Shown here piece after piece: positions 24,800 to 35,895 of a stretch of 35,895 bases of DNA. The notes below the pieces were generated by a model that worked only from the letters and a program-made list of their open reading frames with translations, was not told where the DNA came from and ran no database searches. The DNA comes from Protostelium mycophagum (Eukaryota > Evosea > Variosea > Protosteliida > Protosteliaceae): contig MZNV01002058.1 in assembly GCA_002081555.1 (NCBI GenBank), positions 1 to 35,895 of the forward strand, read 5' to 3'. Within the stretch, counting starts at the first letter, position 1; every line of letters begins with the position of its first letter. A program made the translations under genes and the position numbers.

Positions 24800-25096
24800 A
24801 TGTCTCTCTGGGCACCAAATTCGCACCAATTTTTATACAGTGGTGCACGAAGCTTTTGCGCTTTGTTTACATTAGTGATAAGTTGTGCTGGCTCTTCTAT
24901 GGATCAAATAAAACACAAAAAAATCTGTGAACATCTGTATTCGAGCGTAACAAGACCTCATAAAATGAGATATGAGTTGGATGATGTGTTGAGTTGTAAT
25001 TGTAACCCAGGATATACTAGCGTTGTGTTTCGATATGAGTACAGCAAGTGGGGTGAGTCCGTACCTCATGAAGTCAGTATAATTGAAACAATGTAG
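24800..25096 (+). CDS. Possible small secreted protein
   Basis: A 98-codon frame with a hydrophobic N-terminal segment (FCALFTLVISCAGSS) that could be a signal peptide, although it begins about 18 residues in. Then come DQIKHKKICEHLYSSVTRPH and DDVLSCNCNPGYTSVVFRYE, with a laminin/EGF-like CNCNPGY run. It has no introns. Its 3' end overlaps by about 30 bp the end of the large Cys-rich gene on the other strand, so one of the two ends may be misplaced. Confidence 0.35.
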   Translation: MSLWAPNSHQFLYSGARSFCALFTLVISCAGSSMDQIKHKKICEHLYSSVTRPHKMRYELDDVLSCNCNPGYTSVVFRYEYSKWGESVPHEVSIIETM

Positions 25097-28000
25097 AACT
25101 TCTTACAATCTGTACATTGCGAGCCGATCGTAGCCATCGCACCATTGTCATAAACTACTAGGTAATTGATATCAACGATTCCGGGCCGATTCTCGTAAAA
25201 TTGTACCAAAAGATGACAGAAATTCGTGTCCTTTTCGGTATAGTGTGTAGCATAAATCTCAATCGTGAAGTTTCTGTTTGGGGCGAGTCCATCTGTTTGT
25301 TTGAAGATTCCTTGTGTTGTGCCGGATTGGTAGAATAAATCGTCCCAGAAATAGAATAAAGCGGGAGCATCCGTCGTATTTGGGGGATAAGGCAATAATT
25401 CTGAGGTCCAGTTGTAAGATTGTTGGTCAAAAGCGATCCAGCCGTTGCATGATATGGTGAAGTTGGTGCAGTTTTGGCCGTAAAGAGATAGCGGGAATGG
25501 GGGGATCACATTAAGGACTTCGTCATCCCAGTCTTGCGTGAGAGTGCCGCCCGGAGTTCCGATGATGGACTCGGCATGGCTTAAAGACTGTTGTGGTGTG
25601 GAGCTACAAGTGTTGTTCGTGGTAGGATCACAACCGTATTGGCAAGAGAGTCCATTACAATTGCACACGCCGTTGTTGCAGCCGTAAGGGCAACCAACAC
25701 AAGGGTTGGGATTGCAGACTCCATTTGTGCATCCGTACTGACATGTGATTCCGGCACAAGGGTCAATAGGTTGCCGCAGTATGTAACTTGTCATTCCTGC
25801 CTGATATCGCTGATTCAATATGTTCTCCCGTAATGTACCATCGCTGAGGAAAGCTACACAATTCGGCTGCTGCTGACGGCACATCTGACCGGCGTTACTG
25901 ATATCACTCGGGTCAGTTGCCGCAAGGAATGATCCTGAGTCCCCCACAGCCGTGTTGAAGTACACGTCATACACGTCACCGTTGGAGCAGTACAGTCCTT
26001 GCCCCAACTGTGTGCACGAAATGTTGAGTTGGTATATTGTCTGTCCTCCAGAGGATGATGTTGTCAGTGTGTTGGAGAATTGTCCACTGGTGTCAAAATA
26101 TAACGTCTTATGTTGTATGTTTCTTTGAATTAGTTGAGTTAAATTGAGCCCAACACCATCGTTGTACAAGGCATTACTTAAAACCACTCCAGCAGACATC
26201 GAGAACCTTTCCAACGTTAGTTTACAAATAAAACGCTGATATTTCACCTTTGGCCGTTTGTAACAAATAATATTTTCCCGCTGGAATCCACTTCCGCACT
26301 GAGCCTCAGTGTATATGTTGTGATGTTGGCGTTGATCGTGGAAGCTGTAGCGTTACCTTTGATCCTCCCTTGGCTATTAAAACCACTACAAGCGACAAGC
26401 ACGCTGCATCTATGCGCGATGGAAGAAGTGATCGTGTTCACCCACAGATTTTCCAGATCGCTGCCGGGTGCATCCATGCCCGTTTGGTAATCGTATACAC
26501 GTCCATTCCCACAATCTAATGTCTTCATGGCACTGTTGTCCATGCATTGAGGTACCTAAGCGAGAATTAAATGGTTCACATTTTTCCAAGATATTTACCT
26601 TGATATAAATCATTCCGTCATCATATTTCCCTCTTAATCCGGGACTCTGAAATTGTTGAAGATAATGGTTATCTCCTGGTCCAATACGTGAGAGTGTTCC
26701 CCTGCTGTCAAAAGAGAACCATGAATTGTTGCCGATGAAAGCGGAAGCTATACTTGCGATACCTCCCCTGCTGTGCTTATCTTGTGGGGAAATAATGGCG
26801 GTGTTGTTGTATGAGGTGAAATTGGACGAAAAACCTCCAGATTGACATTGAACGTATTGAGGAGCGGTGGTATTACAGAGTAATGGACCCAAAGTCTTTG
26901 TCCAGTAAGAGACAGAGTGGCCAGAAGAGGGAGGGCCATTGAGACCTTCATCACTGAATCCAGAGCAGGAACTCCCCAAAAGACTGCAGTTTCTGGCCAT
27001 GTCCACAAGGGGACCATTGTGTCCAGTTCCTCCAGGAGATGTAGCGAGAGAAAAGGAGTAGGTCGAACCATCTGTACAAGATATGTCACCATTGTTGGAT
27101 GTAGCGTAGCATCTGTATGGTGCTATGGATTGGACGTAGGTCCAATTTCCCCCAGTTCCGTTGTTTAGGTTCACTTGCAAAGATAATACATCTCCAGCTT
27201 GATCCACCGCCGTACAACCTCCGTTCACTGAGCAGGCTAATAGGCCGTCTTGAGGACTTCCTGTATAATTACCGAGGAAGTACGCGTCACCAGACATGAA
27301 TTGGGTGCTTGATAAATACTGGTATAGAGAATAATCGTTGGGATTATTGCCGGCTCCTACCGCAAAAGCGGGACTTATCAGAACCCAGGCGATGTTTCCT
27401 GTAGATTGAATCAATCTGGAGCCCTGAGATACTTGGCCGGTGGAATCGAAGGAAAGGCATCCCGGTGACCTTGAGCAGAAGATAGCTAGTGCGGTTGCGG
27501 TCTTATTGGAGAATGGTGATCCCGTGATAAAGGAGGATGTCGGGCTGATGATATAATCCCTCATTGTGGCGTAAACTGAGCCGTCACTACATAAGGCTTG
27601 GTTTCCATCAAGCTGACAAGAGTACTTGGTGTAAAGCGTCTGGCCCGCCGTGTAGGTGATAGGAAGTGAGGATGACTTCAAATAACCTCCATGACTGAAT
27701 GATTTACAGTTCGGATTCCTCAGGCAGATCCCAGCTGAAACTGTGGTGTCATAACCACTCCAAAGGAGATCGTATCCCACGATGATAGAGTCAGGATAAA
27801 CCGCCCACTGGCTTAAATCTGGACAAGTCATCACTCCGATGTCATCCTCTGTACAGTGAGGCGGCGCGGTTGTGGTTTCCCATTCTGTTGAAGTTTCCAA
27901 TATCGTGGTCTCATATTGAGTACTGGTTTCTGCAATGGTAGTGATTGCCGGATTGTTACAAAATCCGTTCAAGCAGAATTGCTGTTCGCACATCGCGTTG

Positions 28001-29999
28001 TAGGTGCAAGGGGAATTGAGAGGAAGCGTGTCCTGACATGATCCCGTGGCATCACAATATTGCATAGAGCCGCATTGTGGGGGATGCCAAGTGTATCCAG
28101 TGCATGTCGTGCATGTTTTTGGCGAGGTGAAAGGTTTCGCTCGATAGCAGGTGCCAGAAAGGCAATCCGAAGGAATGGAACATTGTGCACCCAAGGATAA
28201 TTTGTTGGAACATCTGTCGAGAATGTCAAAAACAACGATATGGATGTGAGATATATAATATGTACCCCCATGAAAGAGTGTCGCAGTATTGTGTGGGACT
28301 GCAGCTTGAAGACGAGGAGCAATTTACACAAACTAAAAGCCCAGCAATGACATTCGCCATTCCAGAATTACAATTGATTCCGGCAAAGTCTGGTGCACCG
28401 TTTGATAATCGTGATCTCTCGCCGTACTGTCACTGATGAATATTCACATTACGATCTCAATCCTACCGGTAAATTTCCAGTGGCGCAAGTTCCGTTGGAG
28501 AGACAGAAAATGGATCCCAGACGGGTGCAATCCAAATCACTGGAGCATTCTCGGCAGAAAGAACCGTTCCTTTCTGTCCTACATATCATTGTACCAGCAC
28601 ACTGGTCGCCAGAACACGGTGAATCCAGTCCTATCTAACTGTCATTCAAAGTTCTTATTTGTACTTTGCGAGAATCGAATATACCTAGGCGTGGAATGCA
28701 AAGATTTGAACCGCAAAATTGACCTGTTGGACAGTCTGAATTTATCTGGCAATTACCGCAGCTGTTCATCCAATAAATCAACGTCTTCAACGAAATTGTA
28801 CTTACGTTTTGGTGACGCTGGAACAACCTTTTGGGCAAATGCTGGAACAGGGATCACCAGTCGTGTTTGTTGGGAAACACATATTGTTGACACAATAACA
28901 ATTTGCATTGTTGGTGGCACAGTATGGTAAGTATAGACCGGATCCTCCGGTGACCTGGATTAAGGTGAGCTAAAGTGGACAAAATCTGCAACGGGACCCA
29001 CATATGTCAGATAACCCCCCATCATTCCCCCAGTGGTATTGACAGTAAGACACCCATTATGTTGAAGGCAGTATTGAGCCCAAGCTCCCAAGCTGTTACC
29101 AGGTGCCTGTCCCAGTGATGAACTTGCGACATAATTGTTTGTTTCCACCAATGTTGAGAGGACGATGTTGTCGGTACACATCGTCACATTTACGCCATTG
29201 TACATGATGTTGTTGCACGCCGGCTCGCATTGGCCTCCAAAACAAGAACCTGAATTTTTTAGAATTTTTCTGGCGCCAAAATCAAGCGTGGAAAGTTCCT
29301 CAATTTTGAAATTCACCCGAGGAGCACATGGTGTTTCTGTTGCACGATGCTTTGGGTGGAAGGATAGTAACACACGCCCCATATCCAGAATTATCCGCCA
29401 CACAATAAGATACTTTTGGTATGCAGCCGTTGTCGTCAATGATAGAGCAGGATGGCCTTCCAGAATCTGAAGAGGGCGATACACACCATGAATTTGCATT
29501 ACACGCCAAACCGGGTTCACAGGTGCAGTTCGTCCTCAAACCGCAGTTATCTAAAAAGTTCTGAAAATGATCAGTTGTTTGTCAGTGAAAATCTTCATCA
29601 TTCTCACCTTATCACATCGAAGTGCTGGACAACCACCGCAATCAGTTTGATTTGATACACAGGTCCTTCTTTTCGTTGCACAGAAACCACTCGCACATTG
29701 GGAATTATAAATGCAAAAGCCACCAACTCCCATCATGCCGGCGTCTCTCTTCGCCGCCACATCTTCTTGTATCAGAAAATGTAAAATCAAATTCTCACAT
29801 ACGCGATGGTAAGTCGTCATCAATAAATATTTCTGCGTCTAAGCCCTGTTGTTCCTCATTTGGGTTTATGTTTCTATGATATGAGATCAATTACTGCATA
29901 ACCATCGTGATCTATGATTACTCACATTTCTTGAGCCGCAGAAATGGCTGTGAACCACACTGCCAGGAGGAAATACAATACATGGACATCTCGCTTCAT
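25066..29999 (-). CDS. Very large secreted Cys-rich protein: EB-like modules, novel repeats, EGF-like units, beta-sandwich domain
   Basis: Start ATG 29997-29999: MKRDVHVLYFLLAVWFTAIS, a clear signal peptide. Modules in order: Cys-rich units with spaced CxxxxxC and NGxC patterns (for example GGFCIYNSQCASGFC, CPTGQFCGSNLC, CSIPSDCLSGTCY; 28000-29810), one early copy of the repeat described below (about 29050), and a short Thr/Glu linker (TTIAETSTQYETTILETSTE, about 27900). About seven tandem repeats of 80-100 residues follow (25780-27880). Then come three compact EGF-like units (CQYGCTNGVC, CPYGCNNGVC, CQYGCD; 25590-25770) and a C-terminal domain with NCTNFTISCNGWIAFDQQSY and FYFWDDLF (25100-25570), like the NIDO-type beta-sandwich found in extracellular proteins. 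Many N-glycosylation sites. About a dozen introns, all splicing in phase; the last few residues are uncertain. Probably a cell-wall, matrix or adhesion protein. Confidence 0.75.
25770..27880 (-). repeat. Tandem extracellular repeats of about 80-100 residues (unassigned family)
   Basis: Seven or eight copies share a start like C....C(S/T)DGxVY, a middle AxxC....PxC, and a hallmark (S/G)F(D/S/N)SxGxL. Examples are ALCSDGSVYATM with CLSFDSTGQVS; ISCTDGSTYSF with CSGFSDEGLN; LDCGNGRVYDY with CSGFNSQGRI; LYCSNGDVYDV with CVAFLSDGTL. Further hallmark copies are CKSFSHGGYL, CTAVDQAGDV and WFSFDSRGTL. Single copies occur at about 29050 (CLTVNTTGGM) and in the plus-strand neighbour (CIGTDSNGNM, about 33815). 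The layout hints at an apple/PAN-like fold, but I cannot assign a family. Confidence 0.7.
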
Positions 30000-30191
30000 G
30001 AAGAAGCTGTTATTTAGAGGCCAAAGGTGCCCAGACTTATTTTTAACAGGAAGCCACACCGTTTCTGATATATGGTTTTGACGTCTGTTCCTGGCTGTTA
30101 CCGTGGTTTCCTCCTTTGCACCAAACAATTTCGGGCACCGAGCTTTATTCCTGCGAAAACAGATCATCAGACAAATCACTCATCTTCGGTG
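30000..30191. promoter_or_regulatory. Divergent intergenic region between two secreted-protein genes
   Basis: 192 bp separate the two start codons, so both genes probably use one bidirectional promoter region. I see no clear TATA box or repeated operator-like site. Co-regulation is inferred from spacing and from the shared modules. Confidence 0.45.
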
Positions 30192-33100
30192 ATGAGAATA
30201 GACCTCTTTGCCCTTGCCGTATGGCTCTTATGCCATGCAACACTGGGCGAAGTGTATATAAAAGTGACTATATCAGTACCAAGGTATGGGAAGGACCTTT
30301 TTGTTAAAAAAAACAAGCTCGAAGAGTCATATGAGGCTACATTTCGATGTCGGAATCGCCGAAGAGAAGAGGAACTAATTCTAACAGCGATCTCGTCTTT
30401 AATCATGTGGACACGAAGCAAAATCCAGCCTCAGGTTTGATCACCATGGAAGATGTGCGCGCTCTGCAGCCTTCATGTGGAGTGTCTGGATGTCCCTCTT
30501 GTTGTGTCACCTCAAACTCGCATGGTTGGTGCTCGATACGAGATAATGGATGCCGCAATCTCACCGAGGGCCAGCCATGCAAAGCAAATGTCGAATGTGC
30601 ATCCTCCTCATGTAAGAAGCCATATCATTTCTTCAAGATTCTGGTCACATTGTCACTCCGTTGAATAAGCTGTGGCTGTCAATGGGCGAGATCTCAAAAA
30701 ACTCTTTGATCAGATCTCATTGAAAAGTGATTCATAGTCTGAATTCTAAAGGTCAAGGCGGTCGTTGCGTCCCTTTCGTACCTCTTGATGGCTGCGGCGT
30801 GAGAGGAGGTGACAATTCTTCCTGTCTTGGATGTAACGGAAAACTTTTCGGCCCATCATTTGACTTGTGTGGGTCCTGCGGCGGGAATAATTCCACCTGT
30901 ACAGGTTGTAGTGGGGTGAGTCAGGGTTCGATCCTTCACACACGCATTCTTTTGTTACCATCATTGAATGATGGATTTAAATGAAAAATTATGTTATCAT
31001 GACCTTTTTAACAGGTGATTGCGATTCCACCGCAGACACCGGAGGTCGTAGATAAGTGTGGAGTTTGTGGCGGAAACGGTATAAGTGGGTGTCCTTGTGA
31101 CGGAGTGGCGTCATCTGGAGCCAAAACAGACGCATGTGGGGTCTGTCAAGGTGAAGTCTTCGTGTGATGACGTCGAATAACAATGATAGGAAACAACAGT
31201 ACTTGCAAAGGTTGTGACGGAGTGGTTAATTCTGGCGCAACGAACGACGTCTGTGGAGTCTGCGAAGGTGAATTTATTTTACAAATAAACGAATCATTCA
31301 TGAAACAATAGGTACCAACAGTACTTGTATTGGATGCGATGGAAAGATCGGATATCCGATTTTTGGATTTGATACTTGTGGAATTTGTGGTGGTCAGAAT
31401 GATACGTGCCAACCTACAGACGTCAACACACTTTATCTTGACAGCTGTCAATCTCCTTCCACCCCCTTCACTTGTACAGATAGTAGCTGCGTGTCTTCGC
31501 CGGAGTTATGCGGGGTTCCCGCTTGCGAAGAGAAGATCCGTTGCGATGGTGATTGCGAGATGGATTATCGGAGGTGCACAACCAGAGACTTCGCGTACTG
31601 TCCGGTTGGTGACAGGTGTCAAGATGGCAGTACATGCACAACAGATCCATCAGATTGCTTGTGCGGTGCCGAGGACCTGTATAAATGTTTCGACGGTAGT
31701 TGCTCCGCCTCCTGCCCGACATCGCCCATACTGATTTCAGTACTATGGGTCAGTTTTTTATATCATACTAATCTAACTTTCTTTCAGTTCACAACAAGAT
31801 TTCCCGCAGGACAAACAATACAAAGCCAGATATTAACAGATTCGGACTACACGACTATTTTGAATATCTCAGCACCTGCCCAAAACAGTGATATCTTCGT
31901 CCGTGCGTACAGTAGATACGCTTACTTGGCCTCCTTCGCCGATAACATGTTACCATGGTCACCCAGCATCGTCGTGGATGTGTACAAGCAATTAGATGAC
32001 GCAGATACAGTCGAAGCATTCGTGATACCGCAAATGACATTCTCGTTTCTTAACGTGGCTCCACCTGTCGGACTTAGTGGCCAATTCTGTTTAGCATATT
32101 TTCAGCCTCTACAATCGACACTAGCTTGCAAGGTAAGCTTTTAAATAGAAGAGATTTGTTTCATCAAAGCTCTGCTCGGAGTAAGCAGAAATCTCCGGGA
32201 ATTTTCACCGGATCATTGATCGATTATGACATCTCAACAGAGTTTCGGTACATTGATGGACGGTGTGGTCACTTTCTCTGTGGACGGTCCTCCCGCAAAT
32301 TCAAATTTGATGCTCGTCTTTGTTTCCAGCACGACACAGCACAAGAGACGGGAACAAATAGCTCCCAGAGATTATTCGTATATTTTCGATGAGCACAACA
32401 ACTTTAAGAGGGCCACTAATTACTCCACACTTCAAGGGTGCAGTTCTGCAGATGCACAGAGTGGAAACTTTTGCAACACGCAGACATCTGGTGGACTTTG
32501 CAAGTTTGTGACCATCGGAAAACCCTCCAACCCACCCACACCCTTATGTACAGTGAGTTGTGACTTCGAAACATCAAACTTCCAGTAAAATTAATCACTA
32601 AAATTGATAGCCTGTACCATTGAATGGACTGTGCAGTAAAGCTAGAGATTGTGACACAAACCTGACTTGTGACACTTGGTCAAAGCCCGGCTCTTCCTTC
32701 TGTAATTCGTGAGTCTACATCGTTGTAAATGTCGTATTGATACCATCCAGGATCTCACTGGCTTGCAACACCCGCACGCCCACCGACCCCATATCCCCAT
32801 CAAACATTTTGTATTATAGTACTGGTATTCAGAGTTCACCCGCTCTCTTGATCTGTAATTGTACCACCATCCAGGCTCTCACCGCAAAAGACGGAAACTG
32901 TACCAGGTTATTAGTGAAGGGAGACACGTGTCCTCAAACTGTGGGAAATATAACATTCACGCAGTGTTCTGGGGTATATATTCTTAGTGTTTGATATCGT
33001 CTAACAAAAGACAGTCCGGGAACATGACGTGTCAAGGTAAAGTGTGCTGCGACGCCAGCGCTCCTACGGTCGTCTGCGACGGAACAACACAAGGCATAAA

Positions 33101-35895
33101 GATAGATGGTTGCGGTAGAGTCCTCAACTGCACTTGTGCATCAGGTTACCGTAAGTGGCAAATATTTTCAGGCCTTCGTCGCCTTTGCAAATCGAAGACA
33201 TCGACTGATACGAAAAAGAAGCCAACCAAAATGGAACTTGTGTAGCAATACCCGGTTCTGCGGGTACTTTCTGCCGAAGCAGCCAAGAGTGTCAGAGTTC
33301 GATGTGCAATTTAGCCACGAGTCAATGCCAAAGTAATGTGATCGGATGCGGATCATGTCCCTCCGGATCATGTCGATCTGTAAGTATAATATCACCAACA
33401 CACATTAATACTGTCAGTTTATTGATCAGTGTGGGAACAATAGACAATGTCTTTGCCCCTCCAACACCCTTTGTAACACAACCACATTTGTCTGTGATTC
33501 CTATACTCAATCATCATGCCGCGTTGACAGTGATTGCGCACCTAACGCTTTCTGTAATTCTACTGTCTTATGCTCTCCTCGCCTTTCCGTTGGTGCTGGA
33601 TGCCAGAGTAATAGCCAATGCCAGGGGGGTTCGTGTAACTCCTCCACGTGTCAACCGTATTGCGTCGCGGTCTCCTCCGGTCTCAATTGCTACGGACAGA
33701 ATGGAACTACACTGATTATGAGCGCGGTACCGAATGGTAATGGAACCATTTATTTGGGAAAGGCCCCAGGAACCACTCAAATCAGTTGGGTACTTTATTG
33801 TAACTCCAAGCCCGGCTGTATTGGAACGGACTCCAACGGAAATATGTACGGAGGATTATTCCAGGTGAGTTGTTTGACAATTTGGATGTTGAATTCCGAC
33901 CATTTCAGTCGAGTACAAGCGTGCTGTATGTGCCCTCCTGTAACTACAATGCCTCATGCTCTAGTGGTACATCTTGCATCAATAACGCCTGTTTACCAAA
34001 GATCTCACCGGGATCTCCTTGCAATTATGGAAACGGCCAAGTTTTGAATTGTAACTTCACGTGCAACAACTTGGGACGGTGAGAGCATCCGTAAAAAAGT
34101 TGCCTTTTGACCTCTTTGTAGATGTGGAGATTGTAGCAGAAGTAGTGACTGTGGAGTGACTCAATTCTGCGATATGACCGGCCCGTTTAGATGTACTCCA
34201 CGATCAGGTATGAGTCTATTTGAGATTCCATTATTCATTTATTGTGAACAGCGAGGGGACAGAGCTGTATTTTGGATGGATGTGTCCAGGGGTCTTATTG
34301 TAGCTATAATATCTGCCGTCAATGTTCAACAGATGCAAATTGTGGAGAGAAGACAGAAAAGAAGGCCTTCAACAAAAATGAGGTATTGGCTCCTTGTCTG
34401 TTGTGCTCTGTCAAGGGTATCAGTGGACTCTTTGAGTGTTTCTTCTAATTTTGTTGCTAAATCCTCATTGTCAAGAGCTCCACAATAAGTTTAGAAACTG
34501 CAACATTGGTAGCGTTGATTCTATCACAAATCCGAACGGAACTTGTGTGGTGTGCAACCCTCCTCAGACGAATGGAAACTGTAATACCACCCATTATTGT
34601 GATAACGGAAATTTGGGGACATTTACGTGAGTATTCACATCAACATTTTCCATATTGACATATACTTCAGTTGCAAGGCTAAAATGTCATATGGGCAGTC
34701 CTGTGACACAACTTACCCCAACGCATGCCAAACTAACGCTTGTGTGTCAGGAAGATGTACAAATTGCACTGCATTCCAATACAACCCGTCAAATTGCCCT
34801 CCCAATAACACTTGCAGCAACATTGGCACTTGCATCAGCATGTCGCCATTCAATTCATCATGCTCCTATGACTCAATGTGCTCATCAAACGCCTGCAGCA
34901 ATGGTCGTTGTGTTGTGTGCCGTTATTCTTCTCAATGCCCTTCGGGTGAGCTTATATGAGAGAGATGGTCTCTGATACTTTCAGGAAATGTGTGCATGAA
35001 TAATCAATGTGTACCTGGATTGTCCAACGGACAAGCTTGCCAGAGTAGCATGAATTGTAACAGTGGAGTATGCATCAATCAGATATGCCGTCAATGTCAA
35101 TACGACACCGACTGTTCCAGGCAAGCCTCGTGCATCCTCTAGATGATTATCGTTAATCATTTTAGCTCTACTTATTGCTCTTCAAATTACACTTGTGCCC
35201 TCTTTCCACCGAAAACTTCCACCGTAGTTTTCTCCAGTACAGAAGCGGCTGCTACCTCGGGCTCAACATCTCTGAAGACGTCAACAATCTATACTGGATC
35301 GCTTACAGGACTTGCACCAAGCCTATCTGCAGCACCAACGTCATCTATGATGTCTACATCCAGTTCATCTACCATTGCACCAGGAATATCATCTTCTACA
35401 GCACAGAGCACTTTTTTGATGAGGTTCACAACTTCGAATATATACAACAATGGATTAACATCCCCGGTCGCCACATCAACAGGCCTTCCATCATTGAGTA
35501 CAGTTAGGAGCTCCACTACATCATCTGTGAGTGGACTGAATCCAACATTTTCGACAAGCTCATCGTCGACTGCAAACCAGACCCCATCCATTGCATTGTC
35601 TGTATCATCTATGCCTGGTTCAACCACTGGTAATATTTACACATCTTTGAACTCAGCTGCTTCATCAACCTCCAATTCTGTATTTCAGACTTCTCCAACC
35701 AGTGGCAATACCATATCATTGACCTCCAATATAACCCCCTTATCTTCTCTTGGATCTATTTCGTCAACTTCACAATCACTCGGGTCCAACACTGTGACAC
35801 CATCCAAGAGCATGTCTACAATGAATATACCCAGTACAACACCCATCACTACGACATCTACAATTGGATTGTCACAAAGTAGCACATTGGCCACA
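30192..35895 (+). CDS. Very large secreted or surface Cys-rich protein with DxCGVCGG repeats and mucin-like stalk (3' partial)
   Basis: Start ATG 30192: MRIDLFALAVWLLCHATLGE, a signal peptide. Modules in order: a CxxC-rich unit (PSCGVSGCPSCCVTS, 30465), four or five repeats of the DxCGVCGGxNSTCxGCDG type (30755-31400), a Cys-rich block (31430-31735), an Asn-rich beta domain (31795-32390), and more Cys-rich units (SGNMTCQGKVCCDAS, CRSSQECQSSMC). One copy of the repeat shared with the neighbour follows (33685-33866), then many EB-like units (CGDCSRSSDCGVTQFC, CSYDSMCSSNACSNGRC, CRQCQYDTDC; 33910-35160). From 35161 an open Ser/Thr-rich frame (CSSNYTCALFPPKTSTVVFS onward) runs to the right edge without a stop. 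About twenty introns; the one at 35118-35164 appears to be GC-AG. Probably a glycosylated cell-surface or stalk protein; a membrane anchor may lie beyond the window. Confidence 0.72.
30755..31400 (+). repeat. DxCGVCGG-type Cys repeats, roughly one per exon
   Basis: Repeat units of about 26 residues, for example NNSTCKGCDGVVNSGATNDV followed by CGVCEG. The exon at 31190-31267 is 78 bp, a single unit of 26 codons bounded by two phase-1 introns (31151-31189 and 31268-31311). Similar units lie on each side. Such arrays occur in extracellular proteins of amoebozoans and of some bacteria. Confidence 0.8.
35165..35895 (+). repeat. Ser/Thr-rich mucin-like stalk coding region (runs off the edge)
   Basis: The reading frame that follows the intron at 35118-35164 is open for more than 240 codons to the window end. 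It is dominated by Ser, Thr, Pro and Ala (for example TSSSSTIAPGISSSTAQSTF), with almost no Cys after the first few residues. This composition is typical of a heavily O-glycosylated stalk. The true end of the protein is not visible. Confidence 0.75.

Noticed and set aside
29135-29470. 111-codon plus-strand frame inside the minus-strand Cys-rich gene
   Set aside because: The opposite strand has Cys spacing and splice sites in phase; this frame has none and is a shadow.
35289-35895. Long Asp/Val-rich minus-strand frames at the right edge
   Set aside because: Shadows of the Ser/Thr codons of the plus-strand stalk; no splice or start support.

Overview
The window is eukaryotic nuclear DNA from an intron-rich, moderately AT-rich organism. 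Genes are broken by many short introns (mostly about 45-100 nt, GT-AG, two apparent GC-AG) and lie very close together on both strands, using the standard code. The gene set (centractin, ArfGAP, ERGIC3, a Rac-like GTPase, a CaMK-type kinase, a PH protein, the ciliary central-pair protein SPAG17/PF6, and very large Cys-rich secreted proteins) fits a free-living protist able to build cilia. A flagellated amoebozoan is my guess; I cannot prove the lineage from the sequence. All gene models are hand-spliced, so inner exon edges are approximate unless given.

Layout. 1-589: two perfect 168-bp copies of the last exon and 3' end of an actin-related protein gene. 514-2476 (-): ARP1/centractin. 2600-5809 (-): a coiled-coil/PH/ArfGAP protein with a Lys/Glu-rich tail. 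5857-12355 (-): SPAG17/PF6 homologue with an ASH-like domain near its C-terminus. 12512-16442 (+): a large, unrecognised, probably mitochondrial membrane protein, divergent from SPAG17. 16643-18202 (+): ERGIC3. 18419-20229 (-): PH-domain protein. 20674-21821 (-): CaMK-like kinase. 21875-22684 (+): hypothetical protein. 22796-23724 (-): Rac/Rho-like GTPase with substitutions at positions 12 and 61. 23739-25096: weak small genes and intergenic DNA. 25066-29999 (-) and 30192-35895+ (+): two very large, divergently transcribed, signal-peptide-bearing Cys-rich proteins that share modules; the second runs off the right edge in a Ser/Thr-rich stalk.

The genes do not form one pathway. ARP1, the ArfGAP, ERGIC3 and the Rho protein belong to vesicle traffic and cytoskeleton, SPAG17 to the axoneme, and the right third of the window to the cell surface or extracellular matrix. 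The most unusual features are the divergent secreted pair with a roughly 90-residue repeat I do not recognise, the non-canonical Rho GTPase, the duplicated ARP1 terminal exon, and short sequence families (catctacaacg, GAAATTTC-type palindromes, TTTGGCGGGAAA-like) that recur in introns of unrelated genes.
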